From Branchiostoma floridae (lineage: Eukaryota > Chordata > Leptocardii > Amphioxiformes > Branchiostomatidae): a stretch of DNA of 64,000 nucleotides. Location: the NCBI RefSeq assembly GCF_000003815.2, contig NC_049986.1, forward strand, positions 1,862,033-1,926,032. Reading direction: 5' to 3'. Every line of letters begins with the position of its first letter. Position 1 is the stretch's first letter. Below are positions 21,416-33,369 of this stretch, in pieces. Made by a program: the position numbers and the translations under genes. The notes beneath the pieces were generated by a model. That model made no database searches. It was not told where the DNA came from and worked only from the letters and a program-made list of their open reading frames with translations.

Positions 21416-23720
21416 CAGCCCATTTCTATTTCCCGTAATTGGCATACCTGAATATGAGTCTAGGTACGCACCACTAGACTTCGCTGATATCAACTGCGGT
21501 AAGATCGGGTTGATATAAAATACGGATGGTCAAAAGATCAGATCTCCCAACACCTGCAGCTGGAGACTGCCGAAGGCGTGGAGTAAGGACTGGTCCAAAG
21601 TAGCTACAGGTGTGTCTAAAGACCTGGTGGATTACTGATCGCTCAAAGTGGCGATTTTTATTAACAGGGCCGGGATGATATGAAAATTTTGAAATTAAAA
21701 TCGTGAAATCGGGACCTTAATCAGTCATTCTGTTCTTAACGTGTGACAAAACAACTGACATTTGCACTTTGGTGCATTTATGTAACCATGTCCTACTTGG
21801 TCACTGAACCATGCTACTTGGGCAGCAATTTTTCTCCATTGTCTGCTGACCTTTCAAAATATATAGTGCCCACTAAACTGGTTATTGTGGTCGTTGTCTG
21901 CTGAAAACGCGTTTAAGGGTCTGCATGGGGGTCAACGATTTACGCTAAAGTCAGAAGAAGTTCCCCCTAAGTATTACGCTAAGTCAAGGAAAGCAATTAC
22001 GCTAAATTTGGTCACCTAGCTACGAATTACGCAGATAAGATGATTTCCCTACGAATTACGGGTAATAGAAATAGGCTGCCTAGTACGTAAAAGACCATGC
22101 AGACCCCAAATATATCGAATCCCGTCACCAATGGCTACACATTTGCATACTTGCTTGGCAAGAAAAAATAAATTGTGTGGCGCATTCCATTATGCGTTTA
22201 GGGGACATGGTTCAACGGAGTCTGAGTATGTGGCTGTAAAGTTGGTGTGATATAACAGCTATATAGATATCATAAATACCGATACAGTTGCACAAATCCT
22301 TGACAAAACAGGGAATCCCTACCTAATGGTATCTGAAATAAAATGTACGTTTGATGGGTAACCAGGCCCACAATATGAACTTTGACCCCTATTATCTATC
22401 CACGTCCTGGTAATAGATAAGACAGAAGGACAAAGCTCAAGCTGCCAGAATCGTCGTCCCACTTTACGTGTAGAAACACAGGTAAGACCTTAAAGTATTT
22501 ATGTGTTTTATTAGAATGAAGACATTTGACTTGGACCACAATACGTTGATAATTTGTGGGCGTTTCCTAATATAAACTTCTAATACTTCTTTTTTTCGTT
22601 GACCTAAAAACTAGTAATCTTTTGTGTGAATGTGTTAGGTTATTGTGTGTCCAGGGACACCTGAAAACAGGTCACAACCTGATTGTTATGTGTAATAAGA
22701 TGTAACAAATCAAGGAATAAATAGCGAAATTTTTGTTAACACGACAAAAGTACAACTACTTTAGTAAGGTCTATAAAAATTAAAATTCTACACTATTGTT
22801 TCTACGGTACAAACATTCGTGGATATATTTGCCTACTTGTGCACAGTAAGGGTTATCGCCTCCCAGATTGTAGTTGAATTTATCTATCTATCAGATAGTA
22901 GCAAATTCTTTAGAATTTTCTTTAGAGCAAGCGGACAGAAATCTACATGTGAACAGTTCTCTTAATGCAAACCAGTGTGTCTAATTCCCCTGGGACGTTT
23001 TGTTACAAAACAGAACCTTCCGAACCTGTTTTGTCGGTACGCAAACACCTGCAGGGCAAATTTCGGTATTTAGACTGCCTGCCTATTCTTAACAATGGGA
23101 ATCATGGCAGAAATATTCTGTCAAAAATCACCTACCTACGAGTTTTAGACATAAAAAAACTCACATTGGCATGGTTGTCCGGCCTATAATGTGTAATTTG
23201 ACGACAAAACAAGGGGGGAAAATACGGCATAATTACGTTATACGGGATCATAACCCTTTGACCCCTTTTCACTGCCTGTAAACAACACCAAACACCTCAT
23301 TTTTAGAACCTACTGCAACCACAAACATTGCTAAAAATCAGTTTCTTCAACACAATAAATAGGTTACAACCCTTAACTGTAATATTCACCTCCAAAATCC
23401 AAACATATCCAAAGAAAAAAATTCTACAGGCACTTTTGCCAAGGGTACCTAATCATTTTTAAAGTAGGCCATCTGCGCGTGTCCGGAAATACCCAAATTT
23501 CCCCTCCAACTGGCTATTGTGGTTAATGTATTTGCTTTAGTGCCTGGATTATGTAAATTACAGAAAATCAGCGGTCGAGGAACATGTTATTGGCAGGTTA
23601 TATGTAATACAGCAGGTATAGTTTTTTTTTCAGTCGATAAGCTAAAACTTTCATCTTGTCGCATCGTGGTAATTAGTTGGTTCTTTTCTTTAGTCTTGCA
23701 GCATCTCGAGTTTGACCAAC

Positions 23721-24800
23721 ATGGCGACCACAGCCGGATCTCATCTAAAACAAATGGAGGGAGAGGAGGGACAGGATTCTCCCCGTACCCACACGTGCAG
23801 CTATTGTGAGAAGGAGTTTCCCTTCAAAGGTAGCCTGGATCTTCACCTGCGAACTCACACTGGTGAGAGACCATACCAGTGTGGAGAATGCGGGAAACGG
23901 TTTATTCAGCTATGTAATCTGAAAGACCACATGAGAACTCACACCGGTGAGAGACCGTACGAGTGTGAATATTGCAACAAGTGCTACAGTCGGTCAGCTC
24001 ATCTGAAGGCTCACATGCGGACTCACACAGGGGAAAAACCGTACAGGTGTGAGGCATGCTACAAGCAGTTCAGTAGGCTTGGTACCCTGAAAATACATAT
24101 AAGAAATCACACGGGTGAGAAACCGTATAGATGTGAGGAATGCAGCAAGCAGTTCAGTAAGCTTGGTACCCTGAAAATACATATGCATACTCACACTGGT
24201 GAGAGACCATACCAGTGTGATTATTGCGGGAAACGGTTTAGTCAACGATCTAATGTGGAGGACCACATGAGGACTCACACCGGTGAGAGACCGTACGAGT
24301 GTGAATATTGCAACAAGCGCTTCAGTCAGGCAGCTCATCTGAAGGCGCACGTGCGGACTCACACAGGGGAAACCCCATACAGGTGTGAGGCATGCTGCAA
24401 GCAGTTCAGTAGACTTGGTATCCTAAAAAATCACATGAGAACTCACACGGATGAGAAACCGTACACATGTGAGGAGTGCAGCAAGCAGTTCATTGAACTG
24501 TCTAGTCTAAAGAAACACATGCGGACTCATACAGGTGAGAAACCGTACATATGTGAGGAGTGCAGCAAGCAGTTCAGTGACCCGAGTCATCTAAAAGTAC
24601 ACATGCGGACTCACACAGGGGAAAAGCCCTACACGTGTGAGGAGTGCGGCAAACAGTTCACTCAGTTGTCTAATTTGAAGAGTCATATGCGGACTCACAC
24701 TGGCGAGACGCCATACACGTGTAAGGAGTGTAACAAAAGCTTTCGTCATTCACGTAGTCTTCGTTGGCACATGAAAACTCACATCGGTGAAAATCTGTGA
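23721..24800 (+). CDS. 12-finger C2H2 zinc-finger protein
   Basis: ATG at 23721 in a good context (CCAACATGG), 359 residues, TGA at 24798-24800. An acceptor (pyrimidine-rich, TCTTGCAG) at 23701 suggests this is the coding exon after a non-coding exon. A short acidic N-terminus ([10 protein letters not shown]) is followed by 12 tandem fingers, from [10 protein letters not shown] to [10 protein letters not shown], with TGEKP/TGERP linkers and no KRAB, BTB or SCAN domain. Fingers 2-5 and 6-9 are an internal duplication: finger 2 (CGECGKRF) and finger 6 (CDYCGKRF) start 336 bp, four fingers, apart, and the following YECEYCNK and YRCEAC fingers pair the same way. By family knowledge it is a nuclear sequence-specific DNA-binding protein; targets are unknown. 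Confidence 0.9.
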   Translation: MATTAGSHLKQMEGEEGQDSPRTHTCSYCEKEFPFKGSLDLHLRTHTGERPYQCGECGKRFIQLCNLKDHMRTHTGERPYECEYCNKCYSRSAHLKAHMRTHTGEKPYRCEACYKQFSRLGTLKIHIRNHTGEKPYRCEECSKQFSKLGTLKIHMHTHTGERPYQCDYCGKRFSQRSNVEDHMRTHTGERPYECEYCNKRFSQAAHLKAHVRTHTGETPYRCEACCKQFSRLGILKNHMRTHTDEKPYTCEECSKQFIELSSLKKHMRTHTGEKPYICEECSKQFSDPSHLKVHMRTHTGEKPYTCEECGKQFTQLSNLKSHMRTHTGETPYTCKECNKSFRHSRSLRWHMKTHIGENL

Positions 24801-25060
24801 ATAACTGTGTGACGACAACATGTACATATTCTTACACATTAGAAAAAAAATACATCATAAGCTCGATTAATCTTTTTTTCGTTACAAAGTTTAAGGTAGG
24901 CAATGATTTACCGCTACTTAATTCAGCCGTGTACTCACAACATGCCTCCACTGTCAAAAAATAACGAGAACTGAATTAAAGCATAGTAGTTACTATCGTC
25001 ACGTCTCGTACTTGATTGAAACTAGATTCGTTGTTAAAAAACGACCGTAGAATGTGTTCT
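24801..25060. other. 3' flank of the zinc-finger gene
   Basis: AT-rich, no canonical AATAAA close to the stop. Nothing else recognised. Confidence 0.4.
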
Positions 25061-25061
25061 A

Positions 25062-25360
25062 GGTTTGGAATAGAGTAGTGCTATACGTGAGAAAATTTTA
25101 AAGCAGTTGTTAAGGTACCCCCCCCCCCCCAAAGAGTTAGTGAACCAGCCCCGGTTCAGATAAAAGTATAGGTGATGTAGGAAGTATTAACCGACATATG
25201 TTAGAAGATAAAACTGATGTTTATTTTCCTGGGGGAGGTGTTGTGAGTTTAGAGTAGAGTAATGCTATACACTATGCTAGTGTAATACTGAGAAAAGCAG
25301 TTGGTAAGGTATTAATATTGCCCCCAAAGGTTAGTGAACCAGCCCCGGTTTAGATAGGGG
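25062..25360 (+). repeat. direct duplication with a poly-C tract
   Basis: Two related segments (about 25062-25163 and 25246-25355) sharing AGAGTAGTGCTATA / AGAGTAATGCTATA and GTTAGTGAACCAGCCCCGGTT. The first contains a run of 14 or so C near 25118-25131. Confidence 0.7.
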
Positions 25361-25689
25361 ATAGACTGGGGGAAAGTAGGTCAGACAGAGTCTGGATTGG
25401 AGATCCAGATGAGAGAGACTGGACAGATCTTGAAGAGAAGTGGCAAATAAAATCATTGTGGACTGCACGTATCGTCTCGGCTTCATCTAATCTAATGAAC
25501 CCATAATACGTACAAAGTACTGAGTCGCCAATTGCCAACCGTCGCTGATTACTAGTAGTAGTAGTAGATGCCCAGTAGACAGCACGGAAAACAGAAAACG
25601 GCTGATTAATGCTATTATATTAAAGAAGTGAAACTTGTACAAAATATATCGTTAATGCTAATTCTCATGGTCAACACTAATGACGAGGA

Positions 25690-26240
25690 GGCTTTTCAGG
25701 AAGCCACGCCCTCTGTGCGCCACTTACGGTTCAAATCTCCAAACAGATCAGACGGTGGATTCAGAGTTCGAACTTTTTTGTCTGTAACCGGAGGGTAACC
25801 TCCGGCGATAGACCTAAGTGTAACGCGCGTTCGTATTTGTATCTGTATGTTCCCGTTGTTGCATTCGTATGTGGTTTGGCAAGTCCCCTGCACTGAGTTG
25901 AAGGATGGTGCACGTTGTTGTTTTTTCGCGGCAGTTGTTTTATTATGGCTGCAATATCAATGTCAAAATTCACCCCTACCCTTTCCAGTATAGTGGTCCA
26001 GGTATTTGATCTGATTGAGCGTTAAGCCATGAGGTAATTGGAGTATTGAGGTTGGTTTGACATAGCATACTGTTAACATTTTTCGGGTTGACAGTCATAT
26101 GCATTTTATGGTTAGAACGTGTTTGACCCTTGGGATCGTGTTTTTTTTTTTCGCGTTAGCTGTTTTCATTATCAATGTAATAATTTGAGAAAATCACCCT
26201 ATTCCCTGGTATTTAGAACAGCTGACCTATAGGCCGTGTA
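25690..26240. repeat. dispersed repeat, also at 61.98-62.23 kb
   Basis: Shared landmarks in the same order: GGAGGGTAACCTCC (25790 and 61993), GATGGTGCACGTTG/GATGCACGTTG, CGGCAGTTGTTTTATTATG and GTCCAGGT after CACCCCTAC. A third, shorter piece is at 26130-26230. Confidence 0.65.
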
Positions 26241-26500
26241 GTTGGTTAATTACTTCTCTCGAAGCAGATATCGGGTTATGTGCATGTCGTGTTGTCAGCT
26301 GTTCACAGCTGTCACTGTCCCGGCTGTTAATTTTGGGGCAACTTTTAAAATGGTGTGCGTCTCAGGTATCCATTGTCAAGCTGTGTGGTTGTTTGCATTT
26401 GGTGTGGTTCGATTCTTCGTTGTTCGAATGATACGCTGCTTTTGCTATTGATGCGTACAGGATTGTGTTTAAGATTTGGCAGTGATAGATATGTTAGCTT

Positions 26501-27476
26501 TTAACCCTCAAACCACCGTATGGGGTCAAAGCTGACCCCAGGCGTACGTGTATATTTATATGTGCCATTATGACATTTCTTGTTGAAAACAAATTTCCTC
26601 CCATGAGTTTGTTTTTATATATGTCTTATAACTTCTCATACGTTTTTATAGAGATTGGCTCACTGTTGATTAAGTTATCATAGAAAGTTTATGTATGGTC
26701 CAGTGGGGTCAAAACTGACCACAGCATTTTTTAAACAAACTTTTGAGACCCACGCCTAAACTACTTATTGTTTGAACACGAAATTTTCATAGAATGATGT
26801 ACATGTGCAACGAAATTATCGTAACAACTTTTGTGTCATCATGTTATATAACGACGCTATGACGTAATTTAGCTTAAATTTCCGCCATCTTGGATTTCAA
26901 CTGATGACGTCATCAAATTAGCATAAAATATGAATATTAAATCGTGAAATTTACGTTGAATTTTATAAGATGTCATGAACAAGTATGTTTTGCCAAGAAA
27001 ACCTTAAAACTTGAATGTTTTAGCCAAAATTAGAAAATTGCATAATAAATATGCCTGTCATAATTCCGTTGCCATGGCAACGTAAAAAATGATTAACTTA
27101 TTTTATTCACTTGAATTGCTTGCAATTAACATTTTCTCAAAAGGGACCGAGTTTGGTGGCCCTAGCGTAAGCTATTCAGGGGCTATGTGACTTTGAAGTT
27201 GGTTCAGGCATAAAAACAACTTTACCCGGTCTGAATAGTGTTAGTGCAAAATGTGATCCCCATGATCTTTTGAATAAATTATGATAATGAGCTAGAATTA
27301 TTCTTACCTAATGATGTCAAACTATTCCACATAGATTAATGAAGCTATACATATATACAAATCACAAAAAGAGTCACAAAAAAACTGTATATTTTTTTGT
27401 ACAAAACATTATGGGGTCAGTTTTGACCCCATACGGTAATCTACGTCACAAAAAGGTACGGAGGTTTGAGGGTTAA
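26501..27476. mobile_element. TTAA-flanked MITE, piggyBac-like (copy 2)
   Basis: TTAACCCTCAAACCACCGTA at the left and GTACGGAGGTTTGAGGGTTAA at the right are inverse, with TTAA at both ends. Just inside, TGGGGTCA...TGACCCC palindromes occur at both ends. The interior at 27216-27240 holds CCGGTCTGAATAGTGTTAG, resembling the right end of copy 3, so the copy looks composite. No transposase. Confidence 0.78.
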
Positions 27477-29280
27477 TTAAGTAAGTTTTTGGTATAAGTC
27501 GATGTAATGTGTTCTTAATGCGGTATAAACACCGATTCATACACCACAGAAAACATCACAACCGACATAAACTATAATTAGGTCAGAGAATTACCTACGG
27601 TCACTTGTTCACTTCGTGAAACGAAGTGTTTGTTTTGAGTGCTGTTTTTTTGTGAGAGGGACGTTTGTCAGCCTGATAACTGGGGAAGGCATGGATGGAT
27701 TGTTTTGATATTTGGTATGTGGGTAGGACATGACGAAGGAATGGTAGGAATTGCGTTACGGCAGGGCGCTCTAGCGGAGTGTTATTGTACTGCAGCAGAA
27801 CTTCCGGTTTTGATATTTTTTTTTTCGGGACATGTTTGGGTGGTGATTTTTAAGTGGTAAGTAGCTGTATAAATGAATAGTAAGGTGTGTAAGTTTTGGC
27901 CACTTAGGGGTTTTGCTGGGGCGGTGAAAGTCATTCTTGTGTTAGGTTTTGAGAAGGAATTATGGAAGCAGGGGTCGATGGATCGGAATGACTGTAGGTA
28001 TGCAGATAGCTTACGTAGTGATGTACATAATTGTATGATTGTTATGCAAATTAGGAGGTAATTAGCAGAATGCAATAGGTATGTGTGCAAACCGTTGTAG
28101 GGTACGTGTCTGTGGACAGAAAATCTCATGAACGGCATGACAGATTGATCTGATATTTGGTATGTGGGTAGCTGTTGAGAAGGAGAAGAAACGTACGAGG
28201 CGTTTTTTTTGTCTAGTGGCTTTTGACGGTTTTGCAGGGGATGTTTGTACTTGAAAAATAGTGTTTAGTGTGCTAAGTGTGGCGATTACGCAATAGTGGT
28301 TTATATTTAGCAGTTACGTCATTCTGCGTGGGTTGGAGTTTTGCATGGCCCCGTCCCCACAGGAAGTGACCCCAAAGGTCATAGTTGCGCAATAGAGGAC
28401 AGCACGACTTATATATGCCAGACGATTACAAGACAATGGTACTTTAGGGACGTTACATTATACATGATGGGGTGTAAACGTTTCCTATAAGATTTGATAA
28501 TCTGTAGATTAAGGGCAATGAATATGGGCAATGGTGATATTGTTTACAGGGGCCTATATTATACGTTTTAAAAGGGTTGTACATGTAACAGTCACTACCG
28601 GTACAATACATTGTTGAACAAAGCAGGGTTTGTTTTTCACAGTAACTTGTAGTCATTGATGAGATTGTTTATAGGGATTGTACATTAGACATATGGGATA
28701 CACAATGTAGTGGACTGCATGTTACATCATCATTGTTGCAACCATTGATACATTTGCTTCCGGTGGTGGATTTGTTATCCTACCTGCTGAAATCGGACAA
28801 ATTTCTTGTTGGGTAAGCATTTGGTCTCTCTTCCAAGGAAGAAATTGTGCATCCTGTATGTTATCCCGGACAGAAAAGGCGTATAGACTGACAAACCCCG
28901 TGCGGGCGGATAAAGCGTTCCCGCCATGGCAGGACTTGGGCCAGCTAGACTGAATTCACCGGGCGACGCGCGGCTTGTCATGGTCGTCAGTAGGGCTCCC
29001 ATAACATGGCTAAATGGTTGGAAATTAACCACTCTACCCGGAAAAGTCAATACTTGGACAAATACATGCGATGTACATCTCAAAGTTGAAATTTTATCAA
29101 CTCACCATTTGGTTTTTATGTCCATATGCAACGTGTTGGTGAACTTTATCTAGAATTTGTCAAAGTTATGAGACCTCTGAACATTCCTATGTCCAAAGAA
29201 ATCCGCTGAAAATTCAAAAATTGGCTTTCCTTGCGGTAAATTTTTCCCTTCGAAGATTGTCGACATTCCTGATCATATGT
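27477..29280. other. intergenic sequence
   Basis: Short open frames only, with no domain recognised. A small palindrome CACTTCGTGAAACGAAGTG is at about 27610-27628. Confidence 0.4.
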
Positions 29281-29860
29281 AAGGGACACGGGATCATCTA
29301 AAAAGTTCCATGAGTTGCAAGGCGCAAGCCCATATATATTATTTGTACTTTCATGTCTGGATTTCCCAGCGATTAATTAAAGGTGGGTCACAAGTGCCAA
29401 GAAGCATAATCCCGCCATTTGTACTGATATGTGGCGAGAACGTTTGGGCAAGAGACACGGGGTCATGACAGAATTTCAATAAGTTCCAAGTCGCAAGCCC
29501 AAAATGGAAGTTATACGTTTATGTCTTGTTTTCCCAGCGATGTAATGTAGAGTATATAGGTCACAAGTGGTAATCAACATAAGCGCGTCATTTGTACTGA
29601 TATGTCGCGAGAACGATTAGGTGAGAGACACGCACGGGGTCATGTCAAAAGTTCCATGAGTCACAAGTCGCAAGCCCAGATGGATAGTTATACTTTAATG
29701 TCTTGATTTCTCTGCAATTTAATCTAGGGTAGGTCGCAAGTGCTAGTTAGCAAATTCATGTCAGTTGTACCGATAGGTTATTTAAACGATTGGGTAAGGG
29801 GTCATCTGAAAAGTTCCATGAGTTCCAAGTCGCAAGCCTAAAATGGAAGTTATACTTTTA
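29281..29860 (+). repeat. ~170-bp tandem repeat, about 3.5 units
   Basis: Units begin near 29281, 29452, 29623 and 29790 with GAGACACGGGGTCAT, then AAGTTCCATGAG, CGCAAGCCCA and GTACTGATATGTCGCGAGAA. Divergence between units is moderate. Confidence 0.8.
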
Positions 29861-29865
29861 TGTAC

Positions 29866-29992
29866 CTGAGGAGGAGCATTCCGTGACGACACCAGCCATC
29901 ACATTTTGAAGGTGTTCGCTGGGGATGTGAAGATCATTTATGTGGATCTCACCAATGACGGCGTTGATGTGGTCAACGTTATTGTTTTATGT
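29866..29992 (-). other. exon-like open segment, unknown
   Basis: On the minus strand an open frame reads HINAVIGEIHINDLHIPS and continues to a possible donor (TCAG|GTACAT) at the edge of the ~170-bp repeat. No family recognised; it may be an exon remnant caught next to the repeat. Confidence 0.25.
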
Positions 29993-30494
29993 GTTATCTT
30001 ATTGATATTTTGATGCAACCGTCGATTTTAGCCCAGTCAATATAAGTCTTTATCTTTAAAAGACCATGAAAGGTATTTTATTTGTCCATGGAAATGAATG
30101 GACGGGGACAGTTTGTGTCATGTGCACAGACAAGAAAGGATGGATGATAGAATACTTTTAAAATACAGCCTACTGCCTAAATTTTTTTTTTCGGCGCACC
30201 TCACCAAACACATCAAAATCCACGTATAATTCCAACAACATAAACACTGTTAAGCTAGCCAATGACACGTCTACAAATAAACCCTGCACCACCGCACCAT
30301 TACCCATTTCACGAAGGTTGAGTTCTGCGAACGCTTGTTTAATATTGATATAAGTAAGTAGAACAGGTCACCAGACATATTTATTACATCGATATGGCCT
30401 TTGGAGGGGGAAAAACACAGAAAGTATGATTTTCATGCATCTCATCATGAAGTGCAGACGCAAGACGAACTCCACCATAAAGCACAGCACTAAG

Positions 30495-32267
30495 ATGGTT
30501 GGACGGAATGCACTGGTCTGCCTCCTTCTGGTCTCCAATCACCTACTTCTCGTGCCAGAAGCGGCCCAACGATGTCCAGACGACTGTTTTACTAGAGTGG
30601 CCTTTTCTTGTCGCTGCCCCAATCCAAATGGGAAGGGTTCGTCCAGTAGTTGGGTTGGGCATGGAGGAACATACGTCTTTCCCGTGTGTCTTGACGCTAT
30701 ACAAACCGATTTCCCAAGAGAAACCCAAACAGTCTTCATCGAACATCTCTCTTCTTCCACGCTCCTTAAGCAATCTTTGTATCACCTTCGTCTCGAACAT
30801 CTGAGCATCCGAAAGTCGAATGTTTCAGCTATACAACCAATGGCTTTCCGCGGTCTACCATACTTAGGCCATCTTTACCTTCCTGACAACCGCATCTCCC
30901 GGCTAGGTAAGTCAGAAGGACATTTCGTTTTGCAGTGTTTGTACCCTGCCATAGTAAATTTGGACCAATTGAGTAGATTTAGCAAGTCCAGGTCCCCTAA
31001 CATATGTCGTGAAAAAGTACAAATCATAGCATGAGATTTCTAAAAGCTCGTTTCTTCGGAAGGTGTATCGAGACACGTTAGATGTTGCCTAAAGTTATTG
31101 ATATTATCATTTTTTATTTGACGCAATGGGTATTATTTAAGATGACATCAAATGTGATGAGTATATTCATGTTTTAGAGGAATCCGGGTGTAGGTATATC
31201 AGTAGTTACACGGTATCAGAAGGTGTATAAAACTCTACACCACCTACCTTAGAAAAAGCAAATTCTATGTCTAAATTCCAATAACGTTTACAACTAATTA
31301 TTTACATGTCATAATTAAAACACTACGATTATGGATTTTTGTTTGTACGTTGTAAATCTAATATCTTATCAAAATTGTATTGTTTCTATGCATACGACCC
31401 ATTAATACCTGAGTTAATTCCATATACACATCTCGAATATAAATTGACCTTTAAATCGTTGGTAAAAATTTATCCACTCAAAGAATACAAAAATTTAGAA
31501 TCAAGTTCCACAGTATCTTTAGTTGTCATATAAACTTCATCACCAGGTCATGTACCTAAGAATCTAGTGTTTCTCAACATTTACAAGCAATCATCTATCT
31601 ACCCTCAGAAGCGGATACTTTCCTCGGGCTTGTGAAGTTACATATGCTGATCTTGGAGAAGAACAGGATTTCCGCCGTTTCCCAACATGCATTCCGAGGC
31701 CTACACCTGCTTAAACACCTGCGATTGTCTCACAACCGCCTGACGTCAGTGCCAGTTGGCGCGCTTCTGCGACCCGAATCATTGTGGATTGCAGATTTGC
31801 AGATGAATCACATCACTACGATCGGCAGGGATGTCGTGCGTTTGTCGCGAAACCAGCGCTTGAGTCTTCAGATCGGACACAACAAGTTAAGGTGTGACAA
31901 GAATCTAACATGGTTCATCTGCACCCTGCCGTACCTGCCGTTCATTTCTCAACACGACGTTCTGAGGTGTACATTTCCTCCAGAACTCTCGGGAACCAGC
32001 CTAACTGCCATGAGAAAATATCTCTGTCAAACCAGCACGGAGAGGCCGCAGCGAGGGATCGGCTCCAAACCCTTCAGCGAACCGTCTCTGACACCAACTT
32101 CAACGATAATGGGGTCAACAAGTCCTCAAATTTTCAACGCCCATCCGTACAGCGACGCCATCCCAACTGAGGGCTATACAGAAATGCCGCAAACCATGTC
32201 AGTCACTGAGCGCACGACACTGATGGACTATGCCGTTACTAATGAGGGAAATCCCTTCATCAATTAG
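30495..32267 (+). CDS. leucine-rich-repeat ectodomain protein, two exons, ending at an in-frame TAG
   Basis: Exon 1 30495-30906, exon 2 31609-32267, phase 1 intron (donor G|GTAAGT; acceptor CCCTCAG). The junction restores a clean repeat: NRISRL then EADTFLGLVKL. The start at 30495 gives a signal peptide (MVGRNALVCLLLVSNHLLLV); an in-frame ATG at 30426 would add 23 basic residues and is less likely. An N-terminal cysteine cap (RCPDDC...CRC) is followed by about five LRRs, with AFRGLPYLGHLYLPDN and AFRGLHLLKHLRLSHN as clear examples, and a C-terminal cap (CDKNLTWFIC...LRC..PPEL). As read, translation stops before the membrane segment, so the product would be secreted. By family knowledge, amphioxus LRR proteins of this kind are innate-type recognition or adhesion receptors. 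Confidence 0.8.
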
Positions 32268-33369
32268 GATGTCAACATCACCTCCATCATTGCCATGGTC
32301 GGCGCTGTTGTCCTGTCGATAACAGCAGCTGTTTTCTTCATCTTCAAACTCTGTAGTGGAACAGATCTGCCTCACGAACAAGCTAGGTCCACTGAAACGG
32401 AGACCCATAATGTCCGGCCGTACGCAGTGGCCTATGCCGACTCGGCAGAACTACGAGGATCTGACGAAAGCTCCGCCACATGCGGACGTGACAGAACGTT
32501 ACAGAACCCCAGAAAACAAGTTTATCATTCAGCCATATGCAGTGGTTTATGCCGACTCGACAGAAGTACGAGGATCGGACGGAAGCTCAGCCACGACACA
32601 TTCCAGCTCGTGACAGAACCCCAGAAGACAACTATAGCATTCAGCCATATACAGTGGCCTATGGCGAAGACCCAGAATCAGAGATCAAGCCATATGCAGT
32701 GGCTCAGGATGAAGACCCAGAATCAGAGTTTAAGCCATATGCAGTGGCTCATGGTGAAGACCCAGGATCAGAGTTTAAGCCATATATGCAGTAGCTCACG
32801 ATAAAGACCCAGGATCAGAGTTTAAGCCATATGCAGTGGCTCACGATGAAGACCCAGGATCAGAGTTTAAGCCATATGCAGTGGCTCACGACAAAGACCC
32901 AGGATCAGAGTTTAAGCCATATGCAGTGGCTCACGACAAAGACCCAGGATCAGAGTTTAAGCCATATGCAGTGGCTCAGGATGAAGACCCAGGATCAGAG
33001 TTTAAGCCATATGCAGTGGCTCACGATGAAGACCCAGGATCAGAGTTTAAGCCATATGCAGTGGCTCACAATGAAGACTCAGGACCACAGCTTCAGTGCC
33101 ATACAGCGGCCAGCTTCATTGATGACCAAGAGCAAGACGGTAACTATAAGATCCAGCCGTATGCAGTAGGTTACCCTGACTCCCCATGAGCTTTAGGAAG
33201 CATCGCTTGTGCAGAGGCTCCGGATTCAAAATCACTGGAAAATGGTTCTGACGAGCTGACAGAAAACGATAATCAACCAATCGTTCAATCAAAGGACCGT
33301 TTGCTATCAACTGAGGACGACATACAGCCTGAATATATGTTTACTCTGACAGCTGATGGACAGCTTTAG
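32268..33369 (+). pseudogene. broken transmembrane and cytoplasmic part of the LRR receptor
   Basis: Directly after TAG (32265-32267) the same frame continues DVNITSIIAMVGAVV and a hydrophobic helix to FFIFKLCSG, a classic single-pass membrane segment. The tail then carries recurring PYAVxYADSxExRGSD units whose frame shifts from frame 0 to 1 (between about 32460 and 32510), 1 to 2 (about 32600), and 2 to 1 at a 2-bp insertion near 32783. An in-frame TGA (33187-33189) interrupts the last part, after which the frame continues EAPDSKSLENGSDELTEN to TAG at 33367-33369. Five separate lesions indicate loss of the signalling half while the ectodomain remains open. Unusual splicing or assembly error is the alternative. 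Confidence 0.7.
32645..33096 (+). repeat. 45-bp coding tandem repeat (15-residue PYAVA unit)
   Basis: Ten units starting CCATAT at 32645, 32690, 32735, 32780, 32827, 32872, 32917, 32962, 33007 and 33052. The 47-bp spacing after 32780 marks a 2-bp insertion. Unit protein PYAVAHDEDPGSEFK, one tyrosine per unit followed by acidic residues. The tyrosine context (YAVA) is not an ITIM (YxxL/V/I). Confidence 0.9.

Larger units (their letters stand above)
19191..23350. repeat. inverted duplication between two zinc-finger genes
   Basis: Left arm pieces read in reverse in the right arm: 19250-19310 with 23286-23345 (GAACCTACTGCAACCACAAA), 19430-19660 with 22990-23190, 20540-20720 with 22790-22960, 20800-21120 with 22430-22680 (AGCTCAAGCTGCCAGAATCG), 21160-21290 with 22080-22150 (CATTGGTGACGGGATTC), 21414-21440 with 22050-22073. 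The centre is about 21440-22050. Arms have diverged, and insertions differ between them (19.69-20.54 kb on the left, 22.16-22.43 kb on the right). Confidence 0.8.

Noticed and set aside
23994-24362. 122-codon minus-strand frame
   Set aside because: Antisense shadow of the 12-finger gene.
27639-28138. Overlapping short frames on both strands
   Set aside because: No start context, domain or splice structure, and no repeat-independent support.
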